A stretch of DNA of 64,000 nt from Candidatus Pelagibacter sp. FZCC0015 (lineage in GTDB: Bacteria; Pseudomonadota; Alphaproteobacteria; Pelagibacterales; Pelagibacteraceae). Positions 17,076 to 24,139 of this stretch are shown here, piece by piece. The stretch covers positions 1,054,001 to 1,118,000 of the forward strand of contig NZ_CP031125.1 of assembly GCF_007833635.1 (NCBI RefSeq), read 5' to 3'. Each line of letters starts with the position of its first letter. The stretch's first letter is position 1. The position numbers were made by a program, and so were the translations under genes. The notes beneath the pieces were generated by a model, which was not told the origin of the DNA, did no database searches, and saw only the letters and a list, made by a program, of their open reading frames with translations.

Positions 17076-18080
17076 ATGAAAGCTCTAGTATACACAGGTA
17101 CCCAGGAATTAGTTTTTAGAGATGAGCCAAATCCAATTGAGGTTTCAGGAGAAAGTATTTTAAAGATACACGCTTCAGGAATTTGTGGTTCTGATATGCA
17201 CGCATATCATGGACATGATGAAAGAAGAGTGCCACCATTAATATTGGGACATGAGGTAAGTGGAGAAGTTCAGAATGGAAAATTCAAAGGAAAAGATGTT
17301 GTTTTAAATCCTTTAATCACTTGTGGCAAATGTGAATATTGCACAAGTGGAAGAGAGCATCTTTGTCCAAAAAGAATAATTTTGGGTATGAATAAACCTA
17401 TTGAAAGGCAAGGTGTTTTTGCAGAATTTGTATCAACACCCGACCAAAACATTTATGAAATTCCAGATGGTCTAGATAAAAATGAGGCTCCAGTAGCAGA
17501 GCCAACCGCTGTTTCTTTGCATGCAGTGTTAATGGGTGAACAAGCATTGAGCAAACCTTTATCTGAATGCAAAACCTTAATTCAAGGTGGTGGTGCGATT
17601 GGTTTGTTATGTGGTCTAATATTATCTAAAATTAAAGGCAACAAGAATATAATTCTATCTGATCCAAATAAATTGAGACTTAAAGAATGTTCTAAATATT
17701 TAGATGCCAAATATGTAGCTCCAAATGACAAAGAAATAACTAGCAATAACTTTGATATAGTTTTTGATACTGTTGGACTAGAAATCTCAAGACAACAAGC
17801 AATTGAAGTAGTAAAACCAGGTGGAACTATTATTCACATAGGTTTAACTCAGCCTGCTGGAACCTTTAATTTTAGAAAAATGACTTTACAAGAAGTGACA
17901 GTTATTGGTACTTATTGCTATACAAATAAAGATTTTGAGCAAACTTTAAAAATTTTAGCAAACAAGGATATTGGGTCACTAGATTGGATTGAATATAGAG
18001 AATTAAAAAGTGGTGGTGATGCTTTTAAGCAAATCCATGACGGTACATGTGTTGCCCCAAAAATTATCCTTTTACCTTAG
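17076..18080 (+). CDS. Zinc-dependent medium-chain alcohol dehydrogenase
   Basis: Cytoplasmic MDR enzyme of 334 aa. The catalytic zinc ligands are visible in GICGSDMH (Cys), LGHEVSGEV (His/Glu), and the structural zinc cysteines in CGKCEYCTSGREHLC. A Rossmann motif GGGAIGLLCGLI lies near residue 171. Threonine, sorbitol and galactitol-phosphate dehydrogenases are relatives, so the substrate is open; DHPS dehydrogenases of sulfonate degraders include enzymes of this type. It starts one base after the NCS1 symporter, and its 3' end overlaps a small minus-strand gene by 17 bases. Confidence 0.88.
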   Translation: MKALVYTGTQELVFRDEPNPIEVSGESILKIHASGICGSDMHAYHGHDERRVPPLILGHEVSGEVQNGKFKGKDVVLNPLITCGKCEYCTSGREHLCPKRIILGMNKPIERQGVFAEFVSTPDQNIYEIPDGLDKNEAPVAEPTAVSLHAVLMGEQALSKPLSECKTLIQGGGAIGLLCGLILSKIKGNKNIILSDPNKLRLKECSKYLDAKYVAPNDKEITSNNFDIVFDTVGLEISRQQAIEVVKPGGTIIHIGLTQPAGTFNFRKMTLQEVTVIGTYCYTNKDFEQTLKILANKDIGSLDWIEYRELKSGGDAFKQIHDGTCVAPKIILLP

Positions 18081-18213
18081 AAATTAAGTCTATTTTTGAG
18101 TTAATAACTCTTGATCCGCCCGATTTAATCTCCTCAGATACTACCGGTGCAGATATCATAAACGACCAATAAATCAAAAGTAAAAAAACAAATATAATTT
18201 TCATATTATTCAT
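18064..18213 (-). CDS. Small protein with N-terminal membrane anchor or signal peptide (49 aa)
   Basis: An open frame of 49 codons encodes MNNMKIIFVFLLLIYWSFMI followed by a short polar tail with EEIKSGGSRVIN. The hydrophobic core of about 16 residues after Lys looks like a signal peptide or single membrane span. The second ATG (18204) would give 46 aa. It overlaps the end of the alcohol dehydrogenase gene. No homology recognised; only the composition and organised N-terminus support it. Confidence 0.4.
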   Translation of the reverse strand: MNNMKIIFVFLLLIYWSFMISAPVVSEEIKSGGSRVINSKIDLISKVKG

Positions 18214-18293
18214 TTAACAATCAATCTTGAATTTAGAATGTTTAAATTGTGACTGAATATTGAATTTATAAATAATCTATCTATAAGAAGATC

Positions 18294-18944
18294 ATGTTTA
18301 AATTTTTTTATATTTTTATTACATCATTAATTTTACTTAACTCTGCACTCGCTGAAAACATGAATATTTTTAAATTTACAGAGCAAGAGCTTTCAGAACT
18401 TGATGTTCGTAAGGTGAGAGGAGCGGATAATAAAACAGTTTATTCTGTTGGATCAAATGAGAATGGTAATTTTTTAAAAGCCGTAGCAGATAATGCTGCT
18501 TCTGGTCTTGGAAAAGAGGTTAAAATTGACCTAAACAAGACACCATTTATCAACATAACATGGAAAATTGAAAAAGATTTGCAAGGTATTAATGAAAAAT
18601 CCAAAAAAGGTCATGATTTTGCAGCTAGAGTTTTTGCAGTAAAAAAAACAGGAGCAACACCACTTTCAAATAGAGCGATTAATTACGTTTTTTCAAGTAA
18701 TAGTACAGTCGGACAGAGTTGGCCAAGCCCTTATACAAAAAAATCAATAGATAATGTATTAGCAACTACAAAAGATAATCTGAATGTTTGGGTAACAGTG
18801 AAAGCTAATGTTAAAGAAGATTTTAAAAAATTTCATGATCTAGATGTGAATGAATTAGATGGCTTAGCTATAATGGCAGATACTGATAATTCTAAAATGA
18901 AATCAATTTCTTATTTTCAGAATATTTATTTTTCAGCAGATTAA
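18294..18944 (+). CDS. DUF3047 family exported protein
   Basis: Protein of 216 aa with a signal peptide (MFKFFYIFITSLILLNSALA) and a periplasmic beta-rich domain of the DUF3047 type. Typical pieces are FINITWKIEKDLQG, HDFAARVFAVKKTG near residue 105, INYVFSSNSTVGQSWPSPYT near 130 and ELDGLAIMADTDNS near the C-terminus. The function of the family is unknown; the fold suggests a carbohydrate-binding-like domain. It stands alone, with small minus-strand genes on both sides; its stop is immediately followed by the stop of the downstream small gene. Confidence 0.8.
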   Translation: MFKFFYIFITSLILLNSALAENMNIFKFTEQELSELDVRKVRGADNKTVYSVGSNENGNFLKAVADNAASGLGKEVKIDLNKTPFINITWKIEKDLQGINEKSKKGHDFAARVFAVKKTGATPLSNRAINYVFSSNSTVGQSWPSPYTKKSIDNVLATTKDNLNVWVTVKANVKEDFKKFHDLDVNELDGLAIMADTDNSKMKSISYFQNIYFSAD

Positions 18945-19085
18945 TTAATATTTTAGATACTTTTTTAATCCAATACTTAAAAACGATAATAAAATAGCTG
19001 CGATAACATCAGCGATTGGAATTGCATTTGGAAATCCAAAGTTCCACAAAAATACTCCAATTAACCAAATTACATAAATTTTCAT
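18945..19085 (-). CDS. Small membrane protein (46 aa)
   Basis: An open frame of 46 codons fills the gap between DUF3047 and ybgC. It encodes two hydrophobic stretches, IYVIWLIGVFLWNFGF and ADVIAAILLSFLSIGL, joined by PNAIPI, and ends with KKYLKY, a well-formed two-span hairpin with a basic cytoplasmic tail. Its stop abuts the DUF3047 stop and a 19-base palindrome starts right beside its start codon. Unrecognised family; no function proposed. Confidence 0.6.
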   Translation of the reverse strand: MKIYVIWLIGVFLWNFGFPNAIPIADVIAAILLSFLSIGLKKYLKY

Positions 19086-19104
19086 CTAAGATATTATATC
19101 TTAG
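19086..19104. promoter_or_regulatory. 19-base palindrome between divergent genes
   Basis: CTAAGATAT and ATATCTTAG are perfect inverted arms around a single base, placed directly next to the start codon of the 46-aa gene and 38 bases before ybgC. It may be an operator or a transcript hairpin. Chance occurrence is possible in AT-rich DNA. Confidence 0.3.
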
Positions 19105-19142
19105 TTTCTATTAAATTTTTATTTATTTGATATTATTAATTT

Positions 19143-19553
19143 ATGCATAAAAACTTTACTCATAATGTTAAAGTGTATTATGAAGATACAGATGCTGGTG
19201 GTGTTGTGTATTATGCAAATTATTTAAAATATTTAGAAAGAGCTAGAACTGAAGCGTTATCAACTATTGGATTAAGCAATACAAAAATAAAAAATGATTT
19301 TGGTGCTCTTATAATTGTTAAATCGTGTAATATTGAATATAAAAAATCTGCATATTTAGAAGATGATTTACAAATTAAATCTTTTGTAGACTCTACTTCA
19401 AAAACTTCTTTTTTAATGAATCAATCAATATTTAAAGATCAGGAATTGATCGTAGAAGCTAAAATTCATCTAGTATTTATAAATGAAAAATTCAAGCCAG
19501 TAAAAATTCCAGAAAAAATCTTATTAGACTTTAAACCCTATACTTCTAGTTGA
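19143..19553 (+). CDS. ybgC: Acyl-CoA thioesterase, YbgC/4-hydroxybenzoyl-CoA family
   Basis: Hot-dog fold protein of 136 aa. The motif YYEDTDAGGVVYYANYLKYLERAR (Asp in EDTDAGGVVY is catalytic; residues 11-34) is diagnostic of the YbgC/FadM group, which hydrolyses short or acyl-ACP-derived acyl-CoA thioesters. In many proteobacteria it precedes the tol-pal genes; here it stands apart, next to a convergent uracil-DNA glycosylase whose end it overlaps by eight bases. Confidence 0.9.
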   Translation: MHKNFTHNVKVYYEDTDAGGVVYYANYLKYLERARTEALSTIGLSNTKIKNDFGALIIVKSCNIEYKKSAYLEDDLQIKSFVDSTSKTSFLMNQSIFKDQELIVEAKIHLVFINEKFKPVKIPEKILLDFKPYTSS

Positions 19554-20226
19554 TAGATATTTTCCTAGCTTTTTTAAATAAATCTACAATCATTCTTTCA
19601 GATACAAGCTTAGTGTTTACATTTCTAGGGCTAGGGTGATAACAGGCAATTAGTTTAATATTTCCTGGTAGTAAATAGGATTTTCCATGAATAAATTTTA
19701 TCTTTTGATTAAAAGTATATTTTTTTTTATAAAATTTAACACAATTATCAAATGCCACTTTTCCTAATGCGACAATAGTTTTTAATTTTTTTAAATTATA
19801 AATCTCACTATCAAAATATTTTGAACAATTATTTAGCTCTTCTATTTTAGGTTTGTCTCCTGGAGGAACACATTTTAAAATATTAGTAATATATGTTGAT
19901 TTTAATTTAAGACCATCATTTAGGTTTTCTGAATTTGGTTGGTTTGATATTTTTGCTTTAAATAAACATTTAAATAAAAAATCTCCAGATTTATCACCTG
20001 TAAAAGCTCTTCCAGTTCTTGTTCCCCCATGTGCTGCGGGGGCCAATCCTATTATTAAAATTTTTGCATCAATTGCACCAAAACCTGCAACTGGTTTTCC
20101 CCAGTAAATTTCATTTATATTCTGCTTTCTTTTTTCTGTTGAAATTTTTTTTATAAAATTAACAAGTCTTGGGCATTTTTTACATTTAAGAATTGTTTTA
20201 TTTAAATTATCTATTCTAATATTCAT
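19546..20226 (-). CDS. Uracil-DNA glycosylase, family 5 (UDGb)
   Basis: DNA-repair enzyme of 226 aa. Motif A, GLAPAAHGGTRTGRAFTGD near residue 55, lacks the catalytic Asp/Asn of families 1 and 4 and matches the family-5 pattern; motif B is HPSPRNVNT near residue 195. The N-terminal CKKCPRLVNF and internal CVPPGDKPKIEELNNC cysteines should bind a 4Fe-4S cluster. Known family-5 enzymes remove uracil, hypoxanthine and related lesions. Its start codon is only two bases from that of the divergent histidine phosphatase. Confidence 0.88.
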   Translation of the reverse strand: MNIRIDNLNKTILKCKKCPRLVNFIKKISTEKRKQNINEIYWGKPVAGFGAIDAKILIIGLAPAAHGGTRTGRAFTGDKSGDFLFKCLFKAKISNQPNSENLNDGLKLKSTYITNILKCVPPGDKPKIEELNNCSKYFDSEIYNLKKLKTIVALGKVAFDNCVKFYKKKYTFNQKIKFIHGKSYLLPGNIKLIACYHPSPRNVNTKLVSERMIVDLFKKARKISIN

Positions 20227-20228
20227 AA

Positions 20229-20786
20229 ATGAAAATTTTAAGTTATTTAATTATAATATTTATATGCATTAATCCCTCAGTTAAAGCAGATTCAAAACAA
20301 ACTTTAATCAATGAATTACAAAAGGGTGGAAAATTAATTTTCATAAGACATGCTTATGCTCCTGGTGGTGGTGATCCAGATAATTTTGATATTAATGATT
20401 GTGCTACCCAAAGAAATTTAAGTGATGCTGGTAGAGTTCAATCACAAAAAATTGGTAATTTTTTTGAGGAAAATAAAATTCCAATAGGAATAGTCTATTC
20501 TAGTGAATGGTGCAGATGCAAAGAAACGGCATCTATTGCTTTTAAAAAATATGAAACTAAAAATTTTCTGAATTCATTTTTTAGTGCAAAATTTGCCAAT
20601 AATAGAAAAAAGCAAATTATTGATTTTGATAAATTTATAAGCACTTGGAATAAAGATCAAAACTTAGTTTTTGTTACTCATTATGTAGTAATTTCTGAAA
20701 TTTTAAATTACGCACCTTCATCTGGAGAGATTGTTATTTCAGATAAAAGTTTAAAAGTTATTGATACTTTAGAAATTGAATATTAA
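20229..20786 (+). CDS. Histidine phosphatase family protein, exported
   Basis: Protein of 185 aa with a signal peptide (MKILSYLIIIFICINPSVKA) and a periplasmic phosphoglycerate-mutase-like domain. The phosphohistidine motif is FIRHAYAPGGGDPDNF (RHA, residues about 38-40); the second Arg is in YSSEWCRCKET and the second His in FVTHYVVISE. Substrate unknown. Because the divergent UDG starts two bases away, its promoter must lie inside the UDG coding region. Confidence 0.85.
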   Translation: MKILSYLIIIFICINPSVKADSKQTLINELQKGGKLIFIRHAYAPGGGDPDNFDINDCATQRNLSDAGRVQSQKIGNFFEENKIPIGIVYSSEWCRCKETASIAFKKYETKNFLNSFFSAKFANNRKKQIIDFDKFISTWNKDQNLVFVTHYVVISEILNYAPSSGEIVISDKSLKVIDTLEIEY

Positions 20787-20797
20787 ATTAAATTATT

Positions 20798-20935
20798 ATG
20801 TCATCTAAAAGAGCAATGAGACAAGCGCAAAAGCAAGCATATGCAAAGCATCGTTCAAATATTACAAATAGCAGGTTTGAACTTAAAAAAAAATTTCTAG
20901 CAAAAAATAAGGAAGAAAAAAAAAGTAAAAATTAA
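20798..20935 (+). CDS. Small highly basic protein (45 aa)
   Basis: An open frame of 45 codons, 11 bases after the histidine phosphatase, encodes MSSKRAMRQAQKQAYAKHRS and a Lys-rich tail (KKKFLAKNKEEKKSKN). About one third of residues are Lys or Arg and there are no hydrophobic spans, so it could bind nucleic acid or ribosomes. Its stop overlaps the convergent secreted-protein gene by four bases. The ATG and amphipathic helix-like composition support it, but no family is recognised. Confidence 0.5.
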   Translation: MSSKRAMRQAQKQAYAKHRSNITNSRFELKKKFLAKNKEEKKSKN

Positions 20936-21363
20936 CTTTGTTGATCAAATTTCTCTATTTTTTTACAAGTAGAGATTTTGGATAAACTTTCAACATCATT
21001 TAAAACAGCCTTAACAAATATTTCTGGTTTATCTTTTTCAAATAAAATTTGAGTATAAAACTGTGGATATCCGTGTTTTAAGGTAAGTATTTTACCATTT
21101 TCTTCATAAATATTTCTCACATAGGAATTTTTTTTTTTAACACTTAAATCAGTGATCTTGTATTTTTGATAAGTTTTTTCATTATAAACATAATTACGCG
21201 TCATAATTAATTCATTCAGATTTAATATGTATTCGTTTTTTAAAAAACCATCTTCTTTGTGATCACATTTACTAAGTATTATAATTTCTGAATATGATTT
21301 AGAGATTGGAGCTAGAATGAAGAAAATAAATAAAAAAAAAACAAGATTATTATTTTTTTTCAT
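20932..21363 (-). CDS. Hypothetical exported protein
   Basis: Protein of 143 aa from the ATG at 21363; an in-frame TTG at 21375 would add four residues and is less likely. The start MKKNNNLVFFLFIFFILAPI followed by SKSYS is a signal peptide. The mature part is about 120 residues, rich in Lys, Asn, Tyr and Glu, with two Cys (in SKCDHKEDG and STCKKIEKF) that could form a disulfide. No family recognised. It overlaps the upstream 56-aa gene by 14 bases, and that gene overlaps DUF1289, so the three form a tight minus-strand operon. Confidence 0.65.
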   Translation of the reverse strand: MKKNNNLVFFLFIFFILAPISKSYSEIIILSKCDHKEDGFLKNEYILNLNELIMTRNYVYNEKTYQKYKITDLSVKKKNSYVRNIYEENGKILTLKHGYPQFYTQILFEKDKPEIFVKAVLNDVESLSKISTCKKIEKFDQQS

Positions 21364-21520
21364 TTTTTTCTGCAAAAAATAAGCCTATCAAAAATAATGC
21401 TGTCCATCCTATACCCAGTAATGCTTTTGGACTTGTTTCAGCACTCCACATGTCCAATACAAGTGCACCAAAAATAAGACCAATTATATAAATAATTATA
21501 ACTATTGATGATCTACTCAT
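21350..21520 (-). CDS. Small two-span membrane protein (56 aa)
   Basis: An open frame of 56 codons encodes SIVIIIYIIGLIFGALVLDM, a polar turn WSAETSPKALLG, and a second span IGWTALFLIGLFF, ending EKNEKK. It overlaps DUF1289 upstream by eight bases and the secreted-protein gene downstream by 14 bases, so it sits exactly as an operon member would. Family not recognised. Confidence 0.65.
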   Translation of the reverse strand: MSRSSIVIIIYIIGLIFGALVLDMWSAETSPKALLGIGWTALFLIGLFFAEKNEKK

Positions 21521-21764
21521 TTTTTAAATTCTTTTTGAATAGAGATATACCATTATTAATTTTATGATCATAAGACTCATTAAAACTATCAAGTTGCCAG
21601 CCAGAAAGCCTTTTTCTAATTATTTCTAAGTTATTATTTTTCCACTCTTCAGTTGTTTCTTCAAGTTTCCAAATTCTTTTTTCTTCATTGCTTCTCCCAC
21701 AACCATAACAATAGCCTGTAGATGGATCAGTTTTACAAATGCTTATGCAAGGTGAAACAATCAT
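21513..21764 (-). CDS. DUF1289 domain protein (small Cys-rich)
   Basis: Protein of 83 aa whose N-terminus SPCISICKTDPSTGYCYGCG contains the conserved Cys pattern of the DUF1289 family (Cys at about 5, 9, 18 and 21), then R/T-type residues and EKRIWKLEETTEEW. The cysteines probably bind zinc or an Fe-S cluster. Function unknown although the family is widespread in proteobacteria. First gene of a three-gene minus-strand cluster, divergent from tRNA-Leu. Confidence 0.88.
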   Translation of the reverse strand: MIVSPCISICKTDPSTGYCYGCGRSNEEKRIWKLEETTEEWKNNNLEIIRKRLSGWQLDSFNESYDHKINNGISLFKKNLKNE

Positions 21765-21822
21765 TTTTTTTAAATTAGTATAAATTTTAGTAGATAAATA
21801 GATAATTTTTTAACAATTGTCA

Positions 21823-21851
21823 TTGGACAAATAGTTTCAATAATATATAAA
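21823..21851 (+). promoter_or_regulatory. Sigma-70 promoter for tRNA-Leu (and possibly tig)
   Basis: TTGGAC (21823-21828), a 17-base spacer and TATAAA (21846-21851) lie so that transcription would begin a few bases before the tRNA at 21866. Good consensus match; inferred from sequence. Confidence 0.5.
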
Positions 21852-21865
21852 ACCTCGTAATTTGT

Positions 21866-21950
21866 GGGGCGATGGCGGAATTGGTAGACGCGTTGGTCTT
21901 AGGAACCAATATGGCAACATGTGAAGGTTCGAGTCCTTTTCGCCCTACCA
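21866..21950 (+). tRNA. tRNA-Leu (anticodon TAG)
   Basis: 85-base class II tRNA. The acceptor stem GGGGCGA pairs with TCGCCCT (one G-U pair), the anticodon loop is CTTAGGA giving TAG for CUA, the long variable arm is present, the T arm is GGTTCGAGTCC, and CCA is encoded at the 3' end. It lies ten bases before the tig start codon. Confidence 0.93.
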
Positions 21951-21960
21951 TTAAAATATT

Positions 21961-23403
21961 ATGAAAGTTACAGTAGAAAATAAAAAAGGATTAAATAAAG
22001 ACCTTAAAGTTTTTATCGATAAAGAGACTATGAACTCTTATATGGATGAAAAATATGAAGAGATCAAAGGTAGTGTAAATCTTAAAGGATTTAGACCAGG
22101 CAAAGTTCCAAAAGAAATTTTAAAAAGACAATTTGGTAAAGCAGTTTTTGGAGAAGTCTTAGATAAAGTTTTAAAAGAAACATCTACAAAAGCATTAGAA
22201 GAAAATAAAATTAAGCCAGCCGGTCAACCAAAGCTTGACTTAAAGACTTACGGTGAAGATAAAGATCTTGAGTATGTTTTATCAGTCACAGAGCTACCAA
22301 AAGTAGAAATTAAATCTTTAGAAAATATTAAATTTGACGAATACACTGTAAAAATTGATGATAGTGAAACAGATAAAAGAATTAAAGAAATTGCCAAAAA
22401 CCAACCAAATTTTAAAGAAGTAAGCGCTGATACAAAAGCTAAAAAAGGTGATTTAGTTTCTTTAGATTATAAAGCAACAGTTGATGGTAATGATTTTAAA
22501 GGAAGTGAAGGAAAAAATACTCAATTGACCTTAGGTAAAGATTTATTTTTAAAAGGTTTCGATGAGCAATTAATTGGAGTTAAAAAAGATGATGAAAAAG
22601 TTGTAGAAGCAACTTTGCCAGAAAATTTTCCAGAAAAAGAATTGGTAAATAAAAAAGCTAAATTTAATTGTAAAATTTTAAGTGTTAAGCAATCAGAAGA
22701 AGTAAAAATTGACGATGATTTTGCAAAAAATTTAGGAGCAAAAGATTTAAAAGATTTAAAAACTTTAATCTCAAAACAAATTAATGATGAATATAAAAAC
22801 TCTCTAGATCAATTATCTAAAAATCAAATTTTAAAAGAAATAGAGAAAATTAAAGTAGATGAAGTTCCTGAAAATTTAGTTGAAGAAGAAGTAAAAATTC
22901 TTTCACAAGGTATGTCTGATGAAGAAGCAAAAAAAAATAAAAAAAACTTTGAAGAAAAAGCAAAAACAAGAATTAAAACCGGATTAATTCTAAATGAGTT
23001 TGGTGAAAAAAATGAAATTAAAGTAACAGAACAAGAAATTCAGGCTGAAGTGCAAAAACAACTAAGAATGATGCCCGGACAAGAAAAAATGGTTATGGAT
23101 TTTTATCAAAAAAATCCATCTGCATTAGCGAGTTTAAGAGGTACCGTATATGAAGAAAAAATTTTAAATTTACTTAAAGAAAAAGGTAAAGCAAATAAGA
23201 AAGAAATTACAAAAGAAGAAGCTGAAAAGATTTTAAAAGAAGCTCATAAGCATGACCATGACCATGACCATAGTCATGGAGAAGAAAAAAAAGAAACTAA
23301 GAAAAAATCAACCTCAACATCTGCTAAAGAAAAAAAACCTACAACTAAAAAGGCAAAATCAAAGCCAGCAGCAAAAAAGACAAAAAAAGTTAGCAAAAAG
23401 TAA
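21961..23403 (+). CDS. tig: Trigger factor (ribosome-associated chaperone and PPIase)
   Basis: Protein of 480 aa. The N-terminal ribosome-binding domain carries the signature [17 protein letters not shown] (residues about 41-57). The central FKBP-type PPIase domain starts near 150 ([16 protein letters not shown]), and the helical C-terminal arms follow. Beyond about residue 428 there is an extra tail: a His/Asp cluster ([14 protein letters not shown]) then about 38 residues rich in Lys, Ser, Thr and Ala. E. coli trigger factor (432 aa) has no such tail, which may bind metal or nucleic acid. First protein gene of the tig-clpP-clpX-lon cluster. Confidence 0.95.
   Translation: MKVTVENKKGLNKDLKVFIDKETMNSYMDEKYEEIKGSVNLKGFRPGKVPKEILKRQFGKAVFGEVLDKVLKETSTKALEENKIKPAGQPKLDLKTYGEDKDLEYVLSVTELPKVEIKSLENIKFDEYTVKIDDSETDKRIKEIAKNQPNFKEVSADTKAKKGDLVSLDYKATVDGNDFKGSEGKNTQLTLGKDLFLKGFDEQLIGVKKDDEKVVEATLPENFPEKELVNKKAKFNCKILSVKQSEEVKIDDDFAKNLGAKDLKDLKTLISKQINDEYKNSLDQLSKNQILKEIEKIKVDEVPENLVEEEVKILSQGMSDEEAKKNKKNFEEKAKTRIKTGLILNEFGEKNEIKVTEQEIQAEVQKQLRMMPGQEKMVMDFYQKNPSALASLRGTVYEEKILNLLKEKGKANKKEITKEEAEKILKEAHKHDHDHDHSHGEEKKETKKKSTSTSAKEKKPTTKKAKSKPAAKKTKKVSKK
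23251..23271 (+). repeat. Six-base tandem repeat coding a His-Asp run in tig
   Basis: CATGAC repeats three times followed by CAT, encoding alternating His and Asp in the trigger-factor tail. The period is six, so copy changes keep the reading frame; the number of His-Asp units may vary between strains. Confidence 0.8.
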
Positions 23404-23435
23404 TCTCAAGTTGTATAAGTAGAACGAATCAACTT

Positions 23436-24047
23436 ATGACAACAAAATTATCAGAACATATGAGCAATCTTGTGCCTATGGTTGTTGAACAATCAAGTAA
23501 AGGTGAAAGAGCTTATGATATTTATTCAAGATTATTAAAAGAAAGAATTATTTTTTTAACAGGTCAAATTAATGACAACGTTGCATCATTAGTTACTGCT
23601 CAATTATTATTTTTAGAGGCAGAGGATCCAAAAAAAGAAATTTATTTATACATAAATAGCCCAGGAGGTTTGGTTACAGCTGGTCTTGGTATCTATGATA
23701 CAATGCAATATGTTAAACCAGATATTTCTACTTTATGTATTGGTCAAGCAGCTTCGATGGGTTCCTTTTTACTTGCAGCAGGCACTAAAGGAAAAAGATT
23801 TTCTTTACCTAATTCAAGAATAATGGTTCATCAACCATCTGCAGGTTTTCAAGGTCAGGCAACTGATATTGAAATTCATGCTAATGAAGTTTTGTCTTTA
23901 AAAAAAAGACTTAATGAAATTTACTCAAAACATACTGGAAAAAGTGTTGAAGAAATAAAGTCTGCTCTCGAAAGAGATAATTTCATGACATCAGATGTCG
24001 CACAATCTTTTGGTCTTATTGACGAAGTAGTAGAAAAAAGATCTTAA
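23436..24047 (+). CDS. clpP: ATP-dependent Clp protease proteolytic subunit
   Basis: Cytoplasmic serine protease of 203 aa. The catalytic Ser is in [14 protein letters not shown] (near residue 107), the His in [13 protein letters not shown] (near 132) and the Asp in the C-terminal GLIDEVV region. Standard length. Starts 32 bases after tig and precedes clpX, with which it forms ClpXP. Confidence 0.97.
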   Translation: MTTKLSEHMSNLVPMVVEQSSKGERAYDIYSRLLKERIIFLTGQINDNVASLVTAQLLFLEAEDPKKEIYLYINSPGGLVTAGLGIYDTMQYVKPDISTLCIGQAASMGSFLLAAGTKGKRFSLPNSRIMVHQPSAGFQGQATDIEIHANEVLSLKKRLNEIYSKHTGKSVEEIKSALERDNFMTSDVAQSFGLIDEVVEKRS

Positions 24048-24067
24048 TACACAATATATTGAGTCAT

Positions 24068-24090
24068 CATTAATCGTAACTTGATTAGTG
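24068..24090 (+). terminator. Weak hairpin between clpP and clpX
   Basis: An 8-bp imperfect stem (24068-24075 with 24083-24090, one G-T pair) with a 7-base loop lies 20 bases after clpP. There is no proper T run, so it may be an mRNA processing or partial termination site; low confidence. Confidence 0.25.
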
Positions 24091-24139
24091 TGAGTCTTCT
24101 ATAATAAAGTAATTAAATTGATTCGTTATAAAAATTAAT

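Noticed and set aside
20229..20786. Histidine phosphatase as a cobalamin-pathway CobC enzyme
   Set aside because: It carries a signal peptide and no cobalamin genes are nearby, so a periplasmic role is likelier.
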